A program made the translations under genes and the position numbers. Positions 24,000-37,162 of a DNA stretch of 64,000 bases are shown here, piece after piece. The number at the start of each line of letters is the position of its first letter. Positions within the stretch are counted from its first letter, which is position 1. The notes below the pieces were generated by a model. The model was not told the DNA's origin. It was given only the letters and a program-made list of their open reading frames with translations, and made no database searches. The stretch comes from Brevipalpus yothersi (Eukaryota; Arthropoda; Arachnida; Trombidiformes; Tenuipalpidae). The DNA lies in the NCBI GenBank assembly GCA_003956705.1, contig QZCP01000099.1:46395-110394 (forward strand), given 5' to 3'.

Positions 24000-24282
24000 C
24001 TATGAGTCCACATAAAGCACTTGTTCAGGTGTTTTCGTATCAAAACAATTGCGAATTGTTTGTAAAATTATTTTCACCCGTCTATCTAAGGCTTTTAGGT
24101 GAGGCTCAGTAAGAACGGGATTGATGGGATCATTGGCAAGTGATCGTCGCATTATGGTTGAGAGACTATTCTCTGGTCCAGTTGTGAAGTGCAATAATTT
24201 TTCGAGGGTTGAACGTCGAACGAGGCAACATTGGCGAACTGGTGAAAGTATGGAAGGCTCATCATGCCTTGAGAGACCGAAT
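24000..24282 (-). CDS. FAM20-like terminal exon
   Basis: Begins with the last base of the Gly of HGRG, then FGLSRHDEPSILSPVRQCC. It continues with DPINPVLTEPHLKALDRRV and ends EQVLYVDS, TAG. The conserved Cys pairs of the FAM20 C-lobe (QCC, NC) are present. Confidence 0.92.
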
Positions 24283-27200
24283 CTATATGAGTACATACAG
24301 AAGAGAATAGTAGTTAGTTAAAATAGTGAAAGCTATTGAACAGGGTATGAGATTGGAGAGGTTCATTCATAATGTTATTTAACCGATAAAATCACTGGAA
24401 TGGTATGTATACTCAAGTATAGCGTGGCTTCATAGGGCTTTTTCATGTGAATTTTTGCTCGAAAGTACGCTGTTTTTTGTTGGGAATATAATGATAATGC
24501 TCAACTGATGTTGAGATTTACAATGATTGCAGCTCAGCAGTGTAGCTCAACAGAGGAGAACAGAACGGAAACGTTAAGTGTTTTCAACGGAAATTAAGGC
24601 CATTTTCCATCACTATTTGGAAAAAGTGTCGTAACAATTAAATTGGTCAATGAGCCTACTTGAAAAATAAATTGACTGAGATGATGATTTCCTGAGATTG
24701 CAGATGAGAATTGGAAAGAGAAAAATAATCATCTGGACTATTCCTTCCATGCTATAATTGTCAAGAATATTGAATTGATCATTCTCACTTTGTGAGTAAA
24801 GGAAAGGAGAGAATGTATTTAGACTATTATTCTTCTGTAGGAATAAGGGAATAATATTTTTACCCAGACCAAATCCTTTGAATATTTGCCTCAATTAATT
24901 TTTTCATGAATGAACTTCATCTCCCCTCTCTTCTTTACGAGCACACTCTTCATTACTTACCCTCTTCCATGATCAAAGTGTAAAGGAAATGTGTCATTAC
25001 CAAAAATACGGAACGTCTCATAGTGATGTCGATCCATATTACCAATAAGAAAGTCAAGTATAGACATATCCATGAGGTCAGGCAATCGTCGACCCTTGGT
25101 ATAAGGCTCAGTACGACGAACAATATCACAATATGTTTCATCATTTTCCCAGAATGCTTTTCGTCTCTTATGATATGATCTTCTCCACGGATGTCTCCAT
25201 ATCTGTGTGCCCATGAAAAGATATAGTGAATATTTTTTCAGTATAAGAAGCAGAATTGCTAATCAAACGTATCAAACGTTATCGGCATCATCATAATCGA
25301 CTAGAAAAAGAATATCAAATCCACATACCTTACGAGGTGCCAAGGTGGTTGAAGGCAAAAAGGCGGCAAAACTGCCTTCCAATGTATCTGGATGGCCACA
25401 GATGGCATGAGCAGTATCACAATAGTATCCACACTTGCCATGGAAGCATAAATTGTTGGCTAAAACGGAAGATGATCATAATAGTTCAATTATTCTGATT
25501 ATTGTTACTATCGTATTCGAAAATGAAATGGAAATAATAGCAAGGATTGGGATGATGATGATTCTGCTTCTGAAATGGATATCAAATGCTGTGTCATGTG
25601 GATGGAAACTTTTCCATTATAGTATTTGAGACTCACTGTCGTCCATAAGACTTCCGGTCAGAGAGATTGTTCTCGCGATTGATTCATGGAGAGAATTTGA
25701 TGGGAAGAATTGAAATATATTGATAGCTAGGATGATGGACAGGCTATTAGAATTTCGTAATTTCAGCAAAATTAAGGAATCAATAGAACGATCGAATTTC
25801 ACACAACATCTGGGAAGATATTGCTTGTGATGGCGTGACTTTTCGCTATAAATAGGAGTGAAATTTTAATTTTTTCAGAGTCAATTTATTCGAAAATTTC
25901 TATTCTCTCAGAATATAAACCCATTTCAAGATGAATAGTATGATACTTGTTCCTATACTTCTTCTATCCTTTTTTTCCATGATTGCTCCAAATTGTCCAG
26001 GAGAAGGTTGTACAGATTTATGTGAAAATTATGGCCAGAAAGTTGTGGAGGCTGAATTAAAAGTTTTCAATTGTATGAAGGTGGGCACATTTGGCTGAAA
26101 ATTTATCTACTTATTTTAGTGGATTTGATCAGCGAAAATTTCTCTCCAATTTCTGTTAGACAACTCTGAAGGACACTGGTGCTGAAGGGAAAACCAAAAA
26201 ATGTCCTCTCAATTTTGTCGGACCTCGAGGTCACGAGGCGTAAGTTTGGCTTGTCTGAGGGTTATAACTCTAATCACTAACGATTATATTCAATTAGAGA
26301 CAAGAAATATTGCAAGGAAAATAACAAAGTTTATTGGGATTGGGTAGGTTTCTAGGGTAAATTGATAAATACTCCTCTGATCCTACTTTTAACCAAAAGG
26401 CTGACTGTACCGACAAGTACCGTGATGAATACGCTAAAAATGATGCTTTGAGGGTAAGATCTGTTGTGCTAGAGATCTAAATATTCTACATTGATATTCT
26501 TGTATGTGCTTTGAAGGATTGCTTGTCCCGTTTTGATAAGAAAAAGAATCTCCCGTGAATAAGCCCAATTGGCTGATTGGCTAAAGGTTTGATTGTTTGT
26601 TAAGATGAATATCTTACTTGGCTCAAAGGAATCCTTCAAATAACACAGTAACTCTGAGCATTGGCCTTCCGTGATTTGACACATTTTTAACTCTGAGTTT
26701 GATAGAAGTTCACATGTTCTACTCTTTCCACTTTTGAATAAATTTTTTCCTGAATATTTTTAAATCAAATACCATTGTAGGCTCTTTTTCGAGCCATCGA
26801 ATCATTATTTCTCTCCTTATTTGAAGTATTTTTGGAGTCTTATAATTATATGAACCGAGAATTACCTATCAATTGGGCGAAATTTGTATAATTAATCCTA
26901 AATATATCTAGCTGGATGTGATGAGCAATCGAATATAGCTTCAAAAATTGGGAACAGATCAGTTCAGTAATTCCTAGGCAAGTGACATAAAGAGCTTCTT
27001 TGAATCCAAAAGAGGACGAGAAAAGAATAGATCGAGGGAATCTGGAATATTCCAATGCACTTGACACGAAAGTGATCCAAAAGAGTAACTACAAATACTT
27101 TTCATCGCATTTATTTGCGTGTTGCTTATCTGTAAGCTCTCTCTCTCATTTACTTTCAATAAGTTTTTTGCTTCCTGAATCACACTTCATCTCAATGATT

Positions 27201-28225
27201 AGGAAGCTTCGAGTGTTTCAGCAAAAATTCCAGACGATTTGCCATGAAACATTAAGAATGCATTTTTTTCACTCGAAAACATCTCTCTCTCTCTCTCTCT
27301 CTCTCTCTCCTTTCTTCACTTTGGGTACCATTGAAACGATACACTTAAGCAAATGAAATGAATTCCAAAAAGGATCACTGAAGTTAAACAGATTGTAAGG
27401 AAATAAAAAAATTTACTCAGGAAATCACTCAAAAAGGAGTCAATTTCGATTTTTTTAACTCTCAGAGATCGCTCGAGATTTCGTTTGAGCTCACTTAAGG
27501 ATGTGAAAGAGAAAGAAATCACTCAGAATGATAGCATTTTTTGGAATGCTCAGATTAACTGAATATTTTGTTGCTAATTTCAATCTTAATGAGGCATTTA
27601 TTCACTCCTTCCACTTGAAGAGGCACGCATTTGCCGATTAGTAACTCCTGCAAGATTCATCTCTTACACATTGACTCCTTTTCAATGGTTTAGCCAAAAA
27701 CCCTTCAACAAGATGTGAAATTGTTAATAAATTATCATATCCATTGAGCAACTATTGGATTCACTCTAATGAAAAGGCATGTTCAACCAAAACGTCTTCA
27801 AACTAGCCAGGATTGTTCAATTTTCATCATTGATAATTATTGGTAATATTTATCTCTTCCTTGTCTCAAATCACTATCTCACCTTTGTTGAAATACACTT
27901 GCATTTGACGATCTTAAAAAAGAGGCTGGATCACTAAACAATGAACACAAAATGGCCAATATTGTCAACTCTCACTGAGTGAATGGTACCAATGCTACAC
28001 TTCTTGTTCCTTAGATAGATTTTGTACAAAAAATTGTCAAGAACGATGATCAAAACAAGCTCTTAAGGAATGAATCTGTACTTTATCAGTTCCCTTCATA
28101 TTGCTTCATAGCTCTCAATATGATGACTACCCATTCTTTCCATACTTGTCATCCTTTTTTCTTACACATCTCTTCCCTTTTGATGGCACATTTCAAGTCT
28201 CTTACTCTTGACACACTTCATGTCT

Positions 28226-28265
<40 letters not shown>

Positions 28266-28338
28266 NNNNNNNNNNNNNNNNNNNNNNNNNNNNNNNNNNN
28301 NNNNNNNNNNNNNNNNNNNNNNNNNNNNNNNNNNNNNN

Positions 28339-28413
<75 letters not shown>

Positions 28414-28777
28414 CATATTTACCTCTTGTTATTGTTCTCCTTCTTCCAAGCAGTTCTCTCATGCTTCCATGGACTGATGCAAGAAGGTTTGCTCATCAGA
28501 CGATAACATGCAATAGGGTTTCACGGATATGAGAATGAACATGAAGAAAGAAAAGTAGTAGTAGAAGTGAGCATCGCTCGCAGCATCCCCATTTATCCCA
28601 CTCTTCATCACCACTACTCTCTCTCCCTCACTCTTTCTTAATGTTTCCTTGGATGCTGGAATATATTGCTGAGATCCCTAATTTTGTTGCCAGTCCATCA
28701 CGTAATCACCAACTTGGATGGTCTCACAAGTCTCATACAGGTATCTATCAGATGAACTTTCTCTCTACTCACTTGCT

Positions 28778-28814
<37 letters not shown>

Positions 28815-31800
28815 CTCTCTTATCGACAAATATCATCATCACATGATGATGACTGTTCATTGTGTAAGCCTTTGAGTCCAGTTAATCCTCTAATGCATGG
28901 AGACAATTGGCCACCATTTGTTCCAACAATTAGACTTGCATTAATTTTCTTTTGTTTGATCTGTTGGACTCTTTCTTTCTCTATTCCATTCTCTTTCTCC
29001 TACAGATTTGATATCCTGTCTTCCGGAAATTATGGCAAAATCTAATAAAATTGTGAATAGAGAGAACTTTTGAAGCGGATTGTTGGATGAACGAGCAAAT
29101 GTTTCCACTACGAATTCCGTTGATTTTGGCTCATTTATTCATATACATTCATATTTATGGATGTGTATGTATACTTATATAAGAGAGAGAATGTCGTTTG
29201 AGAGTATGTAAATTAGCAAGAAAACTTCTTGATTATATGCTGTGATGAAGAGATTAGCTAATTGTATATACACACGTTAGGGTTCGAAAAGTTCACCCTA
29301 GAAATAGCTTTACATGAGCTCAGTTATTTAAGTGTGCCTATTGCCAGTGAGAATCTCTGGAAATTACCTCCATAAATTTGAAAAGCTCAGTATTCATATC
29401 AAATGCCCCATGAGAGATGAATGAATTCATGAAATTACTGAATTGATGTTCATGTGTATATATAAATATATGAGAGCTCATGAAAGCTGTTATGAGACTT
29501 GTCACCTTCCATTGTCGTTTAAAGGGTTTCCTTTACTACCTTCGCTCTGTGCCCTGGTATCACATAGGTTTCTAGTGGAATTTGCTTGAGGGTCACAATC
29601 GCATCAATCCATGTGTTTTGAATGAAAAATATTCTCTATTTTCGATGATGTTGAAAGGATAAAAGTTCATACTCATCATAGAGAACATTTAAGACTATCA
29701 CAAGTGAGATGGGCTGGGTGAATCGTGATTATTCAACAGAGCTCTGAGAATTGAGATCAAAACTCTGCATTCACATCAACTCATCTCCAGATCAGTTACA
29801 TCAATTCAACTGGTGAATAACTGAGAATCTCGAAATACAAGAGCTTATATTTCAAATCATATCAAGCTATTCTCGTATCATCTTTTTCTATTACTTTGGT
29901 TATGCTACTTTTTTTTCTCTTCCACTCGTTTATGGGTAAAAAGGTTTATCAATGTACGTGGAATGAGGCTTCTTTTTTTCATAGAAGTAAGAATATCTTC
30001 ATTCTGTCCTGTTTCATCCAATCAGGAATGCAATTATCATGAGTGCAAGGTGCAGAAGAGTAGAAAAATAATATGAGTAAATAGTTGCTCTTATTCGCTC
30101 CATTTAATACGCAAAAGAATGAAAGGCCCAAGTCTAGCATCACCGAAATTCTTTCTCATTCTCATCATTTCCTTTTCCATGTGAGCTGAAATTACTTTCT
30201 ACTTTCGTATACACACACATATATATATTTATATATATTTTCTCTCCAGGCAATCGGTACGATCACTTTTACTCATTGCAATATTGTTCTCTCTCTGGAG
30301 AATTCTCTCTCTCTCCCTTCCATAGAGTATTCTTACAATTCCGTATGCAAACCTTCCTCTTTTGGCGTATTCATTCCATTGATATCCATGGCAAGCTTCT
30401 CTCCATTTTCTTCCAAGAAATTGGCCCATGATTTTGATGCACACGAATGTCTAATTATTCTCCATGTCACTAGATATTACAATCCAGATTGCAAGATACA
30501 TATATATTCTCTGTATATATGACTGATTGATCTACTTATTGGACTGTACTTCCTCCATGAATTCTTTCCTCTCTTCTATCTAACACTCTTTTTGACATGA
30601 TATTTGAACATGGCTCTCATTTGATGATAAGATCGCTGATGTTTGCCAGTTTACTTTCTCTCTGCCAATAAAATGAATAAATTTTGGAAATACTATAGTG
30701 AACGAACAAGCCAAGCCTTATCAATCCCATTCAATTTACCTACTTGTAACAGTCTTACAAATTGTGTCTATGAATCTTTTGGATTGATTTTCCTTACAAC
30801 TCTATCTCTCCCCACTGATCGTATTAGGAGACAGCTTAAATCGGAAGATTGCAATTACTCGTGGAATATCTTTCTGATTGAGTTTGTGTATGCCGAGATC
30901 TCTTTAGCATTACTACTGAATTGGACATTGTGTGATCCAAAACTAAACGATGTAATCACATGAATCTATATAACCTTATTGACTTGAAGCTTGAATGTGT
31001 TTCAGCTCATCAATATCAAGTGGATCACAAGCTCATTCAATCAGATAATTACAAATTGATCGAAAGGTTTCCTAGAAATGTGGGAAAAGGAATGTACTCA
31101 TCATTTAGCTATTCAAATTGATAGAGAAAGAGAGATCCTCATAAATGGAATGTCTGAGAGTAGTTCATTCATGAAACAAGTGTGTGACATCCAGGTTGTT
31201 CACACTTGTATGATGTGTTAGACTTTCAATAGATGATTAGGAGAATAGAGCAAGGAATGAACAGATAGAAGAACATACCAATGAGGCAATTATTCGTGGG
31301 CGTATCATCATGCGAGAAATGAAATAATGAGGTTACAAATTCATCAAAGTATATCATCCATCTGGAATTGATGATTCAATATTCTCAAATACATATGAGA
31401 CTCTGGTATTCTCTAGTGTTATTGCATTCTATTCTCTCTGTTATTTGATATTACTGGTAAATTGTTCAATTTTTCTCACACATGTTAGCTGATAAGTCAG
31501 ATGTCCAAATGAAAACTGTGCTTCTTCGAAGCTTAAATCATAATGATAATAGCAGTCCAATAATGGAGTAACTGGCCAAGAAAAGTGCTGATAAGGGTAT
31601 TGAGTATAAATTTTGAACCTTGAAGAAATGAAGAAGAGCCACTTTGAATTCGATGTCCAATATGGCCAGGTAGGTTTTGAGAAGAAGGTTCTTTAGTTGA
31701 AGTGCTACTTTCATTCTCTTGACTCCGATTCCTTGATTAAATCACTAGGTAATGTTAGGTTTTGTAAGGTCTATGTTTTTTATCTCTCTTCGGATTCCCA

Positions 31801-32661
31801 TTTCCTTTTCTATCATCTACTCCTTTTTGCAGATGAATTTTCAATCATCTTGTGAACAAGAGTATGCCTATATCAGCTTCTATCTTATACCACTGATTGT
31901 TGCTACTGTACTTGTCTAAATTTAACATTCTACTTGTTTACCCGAGAGAGGATAGAATTCATTCACTTCTCGTATCTATACTGTTGAGTTCGTGTCTAAG
32001 ATGGTTCCAAGAATAAGGAAGAGACAATATGATTAGATAAATAAGATTAACCACAAAATCTAATCATTCTTAACCGAAAAAGAATCCTGGTGAATAAAGT
32101 GAAGAGGAGGAGAGATCGAGAGAATAAGAATAAGAATAGAATAGAATACAAGCGTCAAGGGAAAGGCAACTTGATGCCCCTATTTTGCTGTATACCTTTT
32201 TTGTGTTCACCTTTTTTTTCTCTTGTAGAAGAATCTATTCTTTTCTCGTTTACTTTTTTCATTCCAACATTGTCTTCACTTTTGTCGGCTGATCAATCAA
32301 TGTACATGTACACACATGCTTTTACACACACATTCAGAGTATCTTCTATGTTGACTCAAGGGTGAAAAATTTTTCTCTCCCAAGTAAAGTTTGATGCTAT
32401 AGCATGCTTACACTTGAGTAGAATGAGAGGACAAGAAATTTTGCTAAAAAAACTTTCAACATGGATCAGCAGCTTGTGAGATAAAACATTTCTGAGTCAA
32501 AATTTTGTAGTTGACAAAACATCCAACAAGAAGCATACTTTTCATGGTTGAAATCAGATGACTTTTTTGAATCAATTTTTTGTCGATTTGAGAGAGAAAA
32601 ATCTGGCGCTTATCGTGAGGTGTACATGTACTCAGAAATTTTTCAAAAATGTAACATAGAA

Positions 32662-32726
<65 letters not shown>

Positions 32727-35422
32727 ACCTCTGTAATATTGTGATAGCCCAATGTTTGCGTGGCTGGTATTGAGGATTTGTCGAAGATTCTCTATCATTT
32801 AGTAGGCATACATGTAGTGTATTTTGTCCTAGAAACACTGGTATCCTGAGTGAGAGGTTTCATTATAAGTACCTCAATTATTAAACAAGAGGTAATCGGC
32901 TTTTTGGGCCTCCATTAGACATCGATTCTTTGCCTGATTCATCTGAATAAAACAGAGTTACTAATATAATCTAAAGAGGAAACTATTCTCCTCAGACAGT
33001 ATAATATCCATTCAGAAACAGAGTGCTTGATTACTATTACTATCAGCTTGAATTGAGGAAGAGAGAGAGAGATAATAAGAAGAGTATTCTTACCTGGTGA
33101 TACAAAGAAAGTTTTGAGTAAAGATTCATCACCCAATGCATATATTTCTGATGTCATATTCAAAATTCGACCAACCACAGGAGGTGCTCTTTTGAATCCC
33201 AAAATTCTGTAAGTTAGAGATAAAAAGACCATATTTTGATCAATTCTTTTCAGCTAGCAGCGCTCGCATTAATTTGGTTGAATTTGCTTGACTACCAGGC
33301 TTTTTCAGCAGTTTAGTAGAGTATTGTGTAGGGGTGTATCTCTGTGCTCTTGGTGAATGGAAATTGTAGATCTTAAGATTTGGAATGCATGTAAAAACAA
33401 GGAAAAATTATTGCTCATACAACCTTTTCTCTCTCTTTCTCCCTTTTTTTCTCTCTCTTCAAAACATAAGCTTATATTGCATGATAATGGGCCATGCTGG
33501 AAGCAAGAAATTTATCTATGTAAGTTGGAACCATAAAACTAATTCCATAATAGTTTAAATGAATACAGACAACTGAGATGAGACCCATGACACTCATCGA
33601 AATCGACTCCAATCTAGGCGCATAAAATCATTTGCCTCTCTATTTGAGAAAGGTTTTCACATTCTCTTTCATTTCTCTCTCTCTCTTACAAAACATACAA
33701 GTACTTGCTATTGCGGCTTGTTTTATCCAGATCTTCAGTATAGATATAAGAATTGCAATGAAATTACTTCATTCTGTTCCTCTTCAGTGAGCCTCATCAG
33801 TGATGATGCTTCTTTTTCTCTTTTTCTCTCTTTCTTTCTTTCCTGTTCTATACTCATTTGCTCCTCCACATGATACTGACAACATCCTATGACTGGAAGA
33901 AATTCTTGTTTTTCACTTGAATTATCTGCCATTATCATGGGCCTGATAGAGAAACAGGGGACAGGAGGAGGAGTATTCGGAATAGACTTTCTATTCTCTC
34001 TCATCTCCTCCCGTCGATCCCCTATCATCCTGACGCCAAGTAATGTTTACGATTACTTTCGAAGTGAGTGGCAAGAATTTATTTCATCCATCCGATTCAT
34101 TGATGCTATATAAAATTTATTCTCTCTCTTCTCTCCAAAATAAGCAAGAGAGAGAAAAGATTCTGTTGAATCTCATCAGTGTTCCATGGAAACGGAGCGA
34201 GCATTAACAATAAGCGTTCCTGAGAAGAAGTAATGTTCAGGGTAGGAATTATAATAGCTATCGATTGACTTGAATGACCATAGATTGCAATGTTCTCTCA
34301 GCATGCGATCCTGAAGCCAACAGGTGAAATTTTTGAGAGTTTTCTATGGCAAAAGAAATGCCCTGAATGGCCCCGTTATAGGAAGGCTTGGAATATCGGA
34401 ACCCTATTCGTTTTTCTTTTGTAAAATGAACGCTCATGCTTGCAAACAAATAAATAAAACTTCCAAAGCATACTCTTCAAACATGCTACTTGCTTGCATT
34501 TTGTCAAGCCTACATGGATTCTGTTTGCATTTCTTCCAACATATTATGTGTCCCTCAGGATTATTCATGAGATGGCTATACACACTGATGGTTAACATCA
34601 TAGTTCTTCTTTCACATGCTTTATAGCTGCTAAAATAGTTCAATCAGACTGAATCTCGTAAGTACAGCCAATAGCAAGCAAACAGTATTTTTCGTAAGCT
34701 TGAAGCACTTTTTAAGGCATTGTAAACAAGATTAGTGCTTCATAGCCTCATTTGGTAAGCTTTTTTTCACAACTTTCCTTTTTTCTTCAAAGATATCAGA
34801 TAGAAGATAGTCAAACGATAGGGAAATTTTATCATCATCTCCGTTAAGAGAGCTTCTGAAGGGAACACTATCCTATCGGATAACAATTCCACTGAAATGG
34901 AGCCATAGATAGGGAAGATGGATGCATCAAATTTTCAATGATTCTGGTAGCTTAAGAAGCTGAATCAATAAGCAATAATGATATTCCAATGCACAAAATT
35001 TTGAATTAAATTGGTATCAGATGAAATGAGTAGCTATTTTCTACTGCCCATGGGAGTTTTAAATGGAAATACGAAGAACTTTTAGAACCTTATAGCACAA
35101 AGTGAAAAAATTCGGATACAATCCCTATTATCAGTTTATGATGAGAGATGGCAGCAAAATATTTGCCTTTTATTTTATGAGGTTTTTTGGAAATATTCTT
35201 TCTCTTCTAGGCAAAGTAGATTTGACATTTTCTCTCAAGAAAACTTTTTCCTCCCTCAAGAGCTTGTGGTTGAGTTTCATTGGAAAGTATTTGAGATGAA
35301 GTGAAGTGAAGTGTGCATAAACTTACCTGTCTAAGTGGAAGGCCGCTACTTCAGCATTATGTCTTTCAAAATCAACAAAATAAAAATGATTCGGATCTGT
35401 CTCTTTTTCCCGCGGGAATCTG

Positions 35423-35476
<54 letters not shown>

Positions 35477-36343
35477 AGATGTAGATGAGAAAAAATTTGG
35501 TACAATAAATCATGGTTATGGAAGTGGGAAAAATTCATCATGTATGTAGAATATTTTTCGCAAAGGAAAAGGATTAAATGTGTGTTGAGTATACCAAAGT
35601 TTCCAAAAATAACAATCATTTGGCTGCATATGATATTCAAGATGAAGTGGTGAATATATATACATGTGTGTTTATGCAGGCTTCCATGGGGCCTACAAAA
35701 CCCAGACAAGATTTGACGAAGGGCTTCTTTCCACAGTGGGAGTTGATAAAAAGTGATCTGAGCCACCATGTTCACCAATATCTTCACACTTGTCAAAGAA
35801 AGTCTTCGTGACTGGCAACACTAACATCTGTTATTCTCTCTCCCTTCTTCTCTTCGAATTTCGTTCGATTTTTCACATGGAGCCAGACTTGGATCTTATC
35901 ACACTTAAGAGTTTCTTCTTCTCGAAAATCTCTTGAAACCATTGCAATTTGACTTTCGGAGCCTCTCATGAAAATGAAGAAGAATAAATTCTATTCTTCC
36001 TTTTTTTTGGGTTCAAGATTGAACACTCTACTTTCCATTCTCTGATACATACGATAACCGTATCTGATGATTGAAGTATTCTATATTCACGGTTCACGTG
36101 GAATAGAGTGAAGAGCGAAAAGGAGAGAGAAAAAGTGGAAGTATTTGGTATTCCTTTCTCGCACGTCGAATATTCGTGCTCAAATTTTATGCATTTTCAG
36201 TCATCATTGCCTCTCTTTTACGCTACCCCTAATCACTTACTTGGGGCTTGGAATACATACACGAAGAATGGTAGAAAAATTCACTCCATCTTCAACTTGG
36301 AAAATTGAAAAACAAAATCATTTCTCATGTGGACAGAATATTT

Positions 36344-36398
<55 letters not shown>

Positions 36399-37125
36399 AT
36401 TTCTGCTATTCATCGTTCAACTTCAAGCATGTATCAATCAAACTGTCTTCGGTCTAACCTTTAAACTTTATCATGGTGAAACTGAGAAATAGAATTTGGC
36501 TAACTCAAGAATTTTGATGGAAAAATTTTTCGGAGCAAAAAAGTACTCTCTCTCTCTTTTCCATGGTCAATTCAGAATCTCTTTCAATCTCTCGATCTCT
36601 GCACGCAAAACGATCAGAGGTTCCTCTCCAGTGTATGTATTCCTTGTGTACTGATCGAAATTATTGCTTTGAAGAGCATAATGGAACTCAAAGTCACTTG
36701 TTTTTTTTGGTAGAATAAATCCTCTCCACTTTGACACGTAAAATACCGATACATACTCTGCTTGATGTGAGTGCAATAAGAATGATTATCTTACCTCATG
36801 GGCTTGAAGAGAGCTTGCCCCGAATTATTATAATCGATTATCAATTTGAGTTGAGTTCCTCCTTCTTTTTGACCTGGTATACCAGAGAGATAGGCACAGA
36901 GAGAAGATGGAAAAAAACATCATGAAAACGGATGAAATGTGTTAGAAAGTTGTGGAAAAGGCCGGAAAAAAACTATTGAAAACACATTGTTAACTGTGAG
37001 CCTTAATGTTGAGAAGCACTTTCATCTAATAACTTCATAACCAATCATTATTATTTTCGATCAACACTCGATCTGTTGTTCTATCACCAATTTCCTGTAA
37101 CCATTTTCTTTTCAAAGAGTGTACA

Positions 37126-37162
<37 letters not shown>

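Larger units (their letters stand above)
26743..33093. other. Rest of a large FAM20-like intron; no further gene supported
   Basis: Contains CT tracts, an assembly gap and AT-rich DNA. A plus-strand frame at 28641-29045 includes a CT-repeat poly-Ser/Leu stretch and a Pro-rich segment but no recognisable domain. I do not call it. Confidence 0.55.

Noticed and set aside
28641..29045. 134-codon plus-strand ORF in the kinase intron
   Set aside because: About a fifth of it is CT-repeat Ser/Leu. The rest shows no recognisable domain or splice pattern.
29275..29310. A tRNA T-arm-like stretch (gggttcgaaaagttcaccc)
   Set aside because: No acceptor stem, D-arm or anticodon arm could be assembled around it.
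30643..30963. 106-codon plus-strand ORF in the large kinase intron
   Set aside because: No domain, no splice context and composition typical of AT-rich random sequence.
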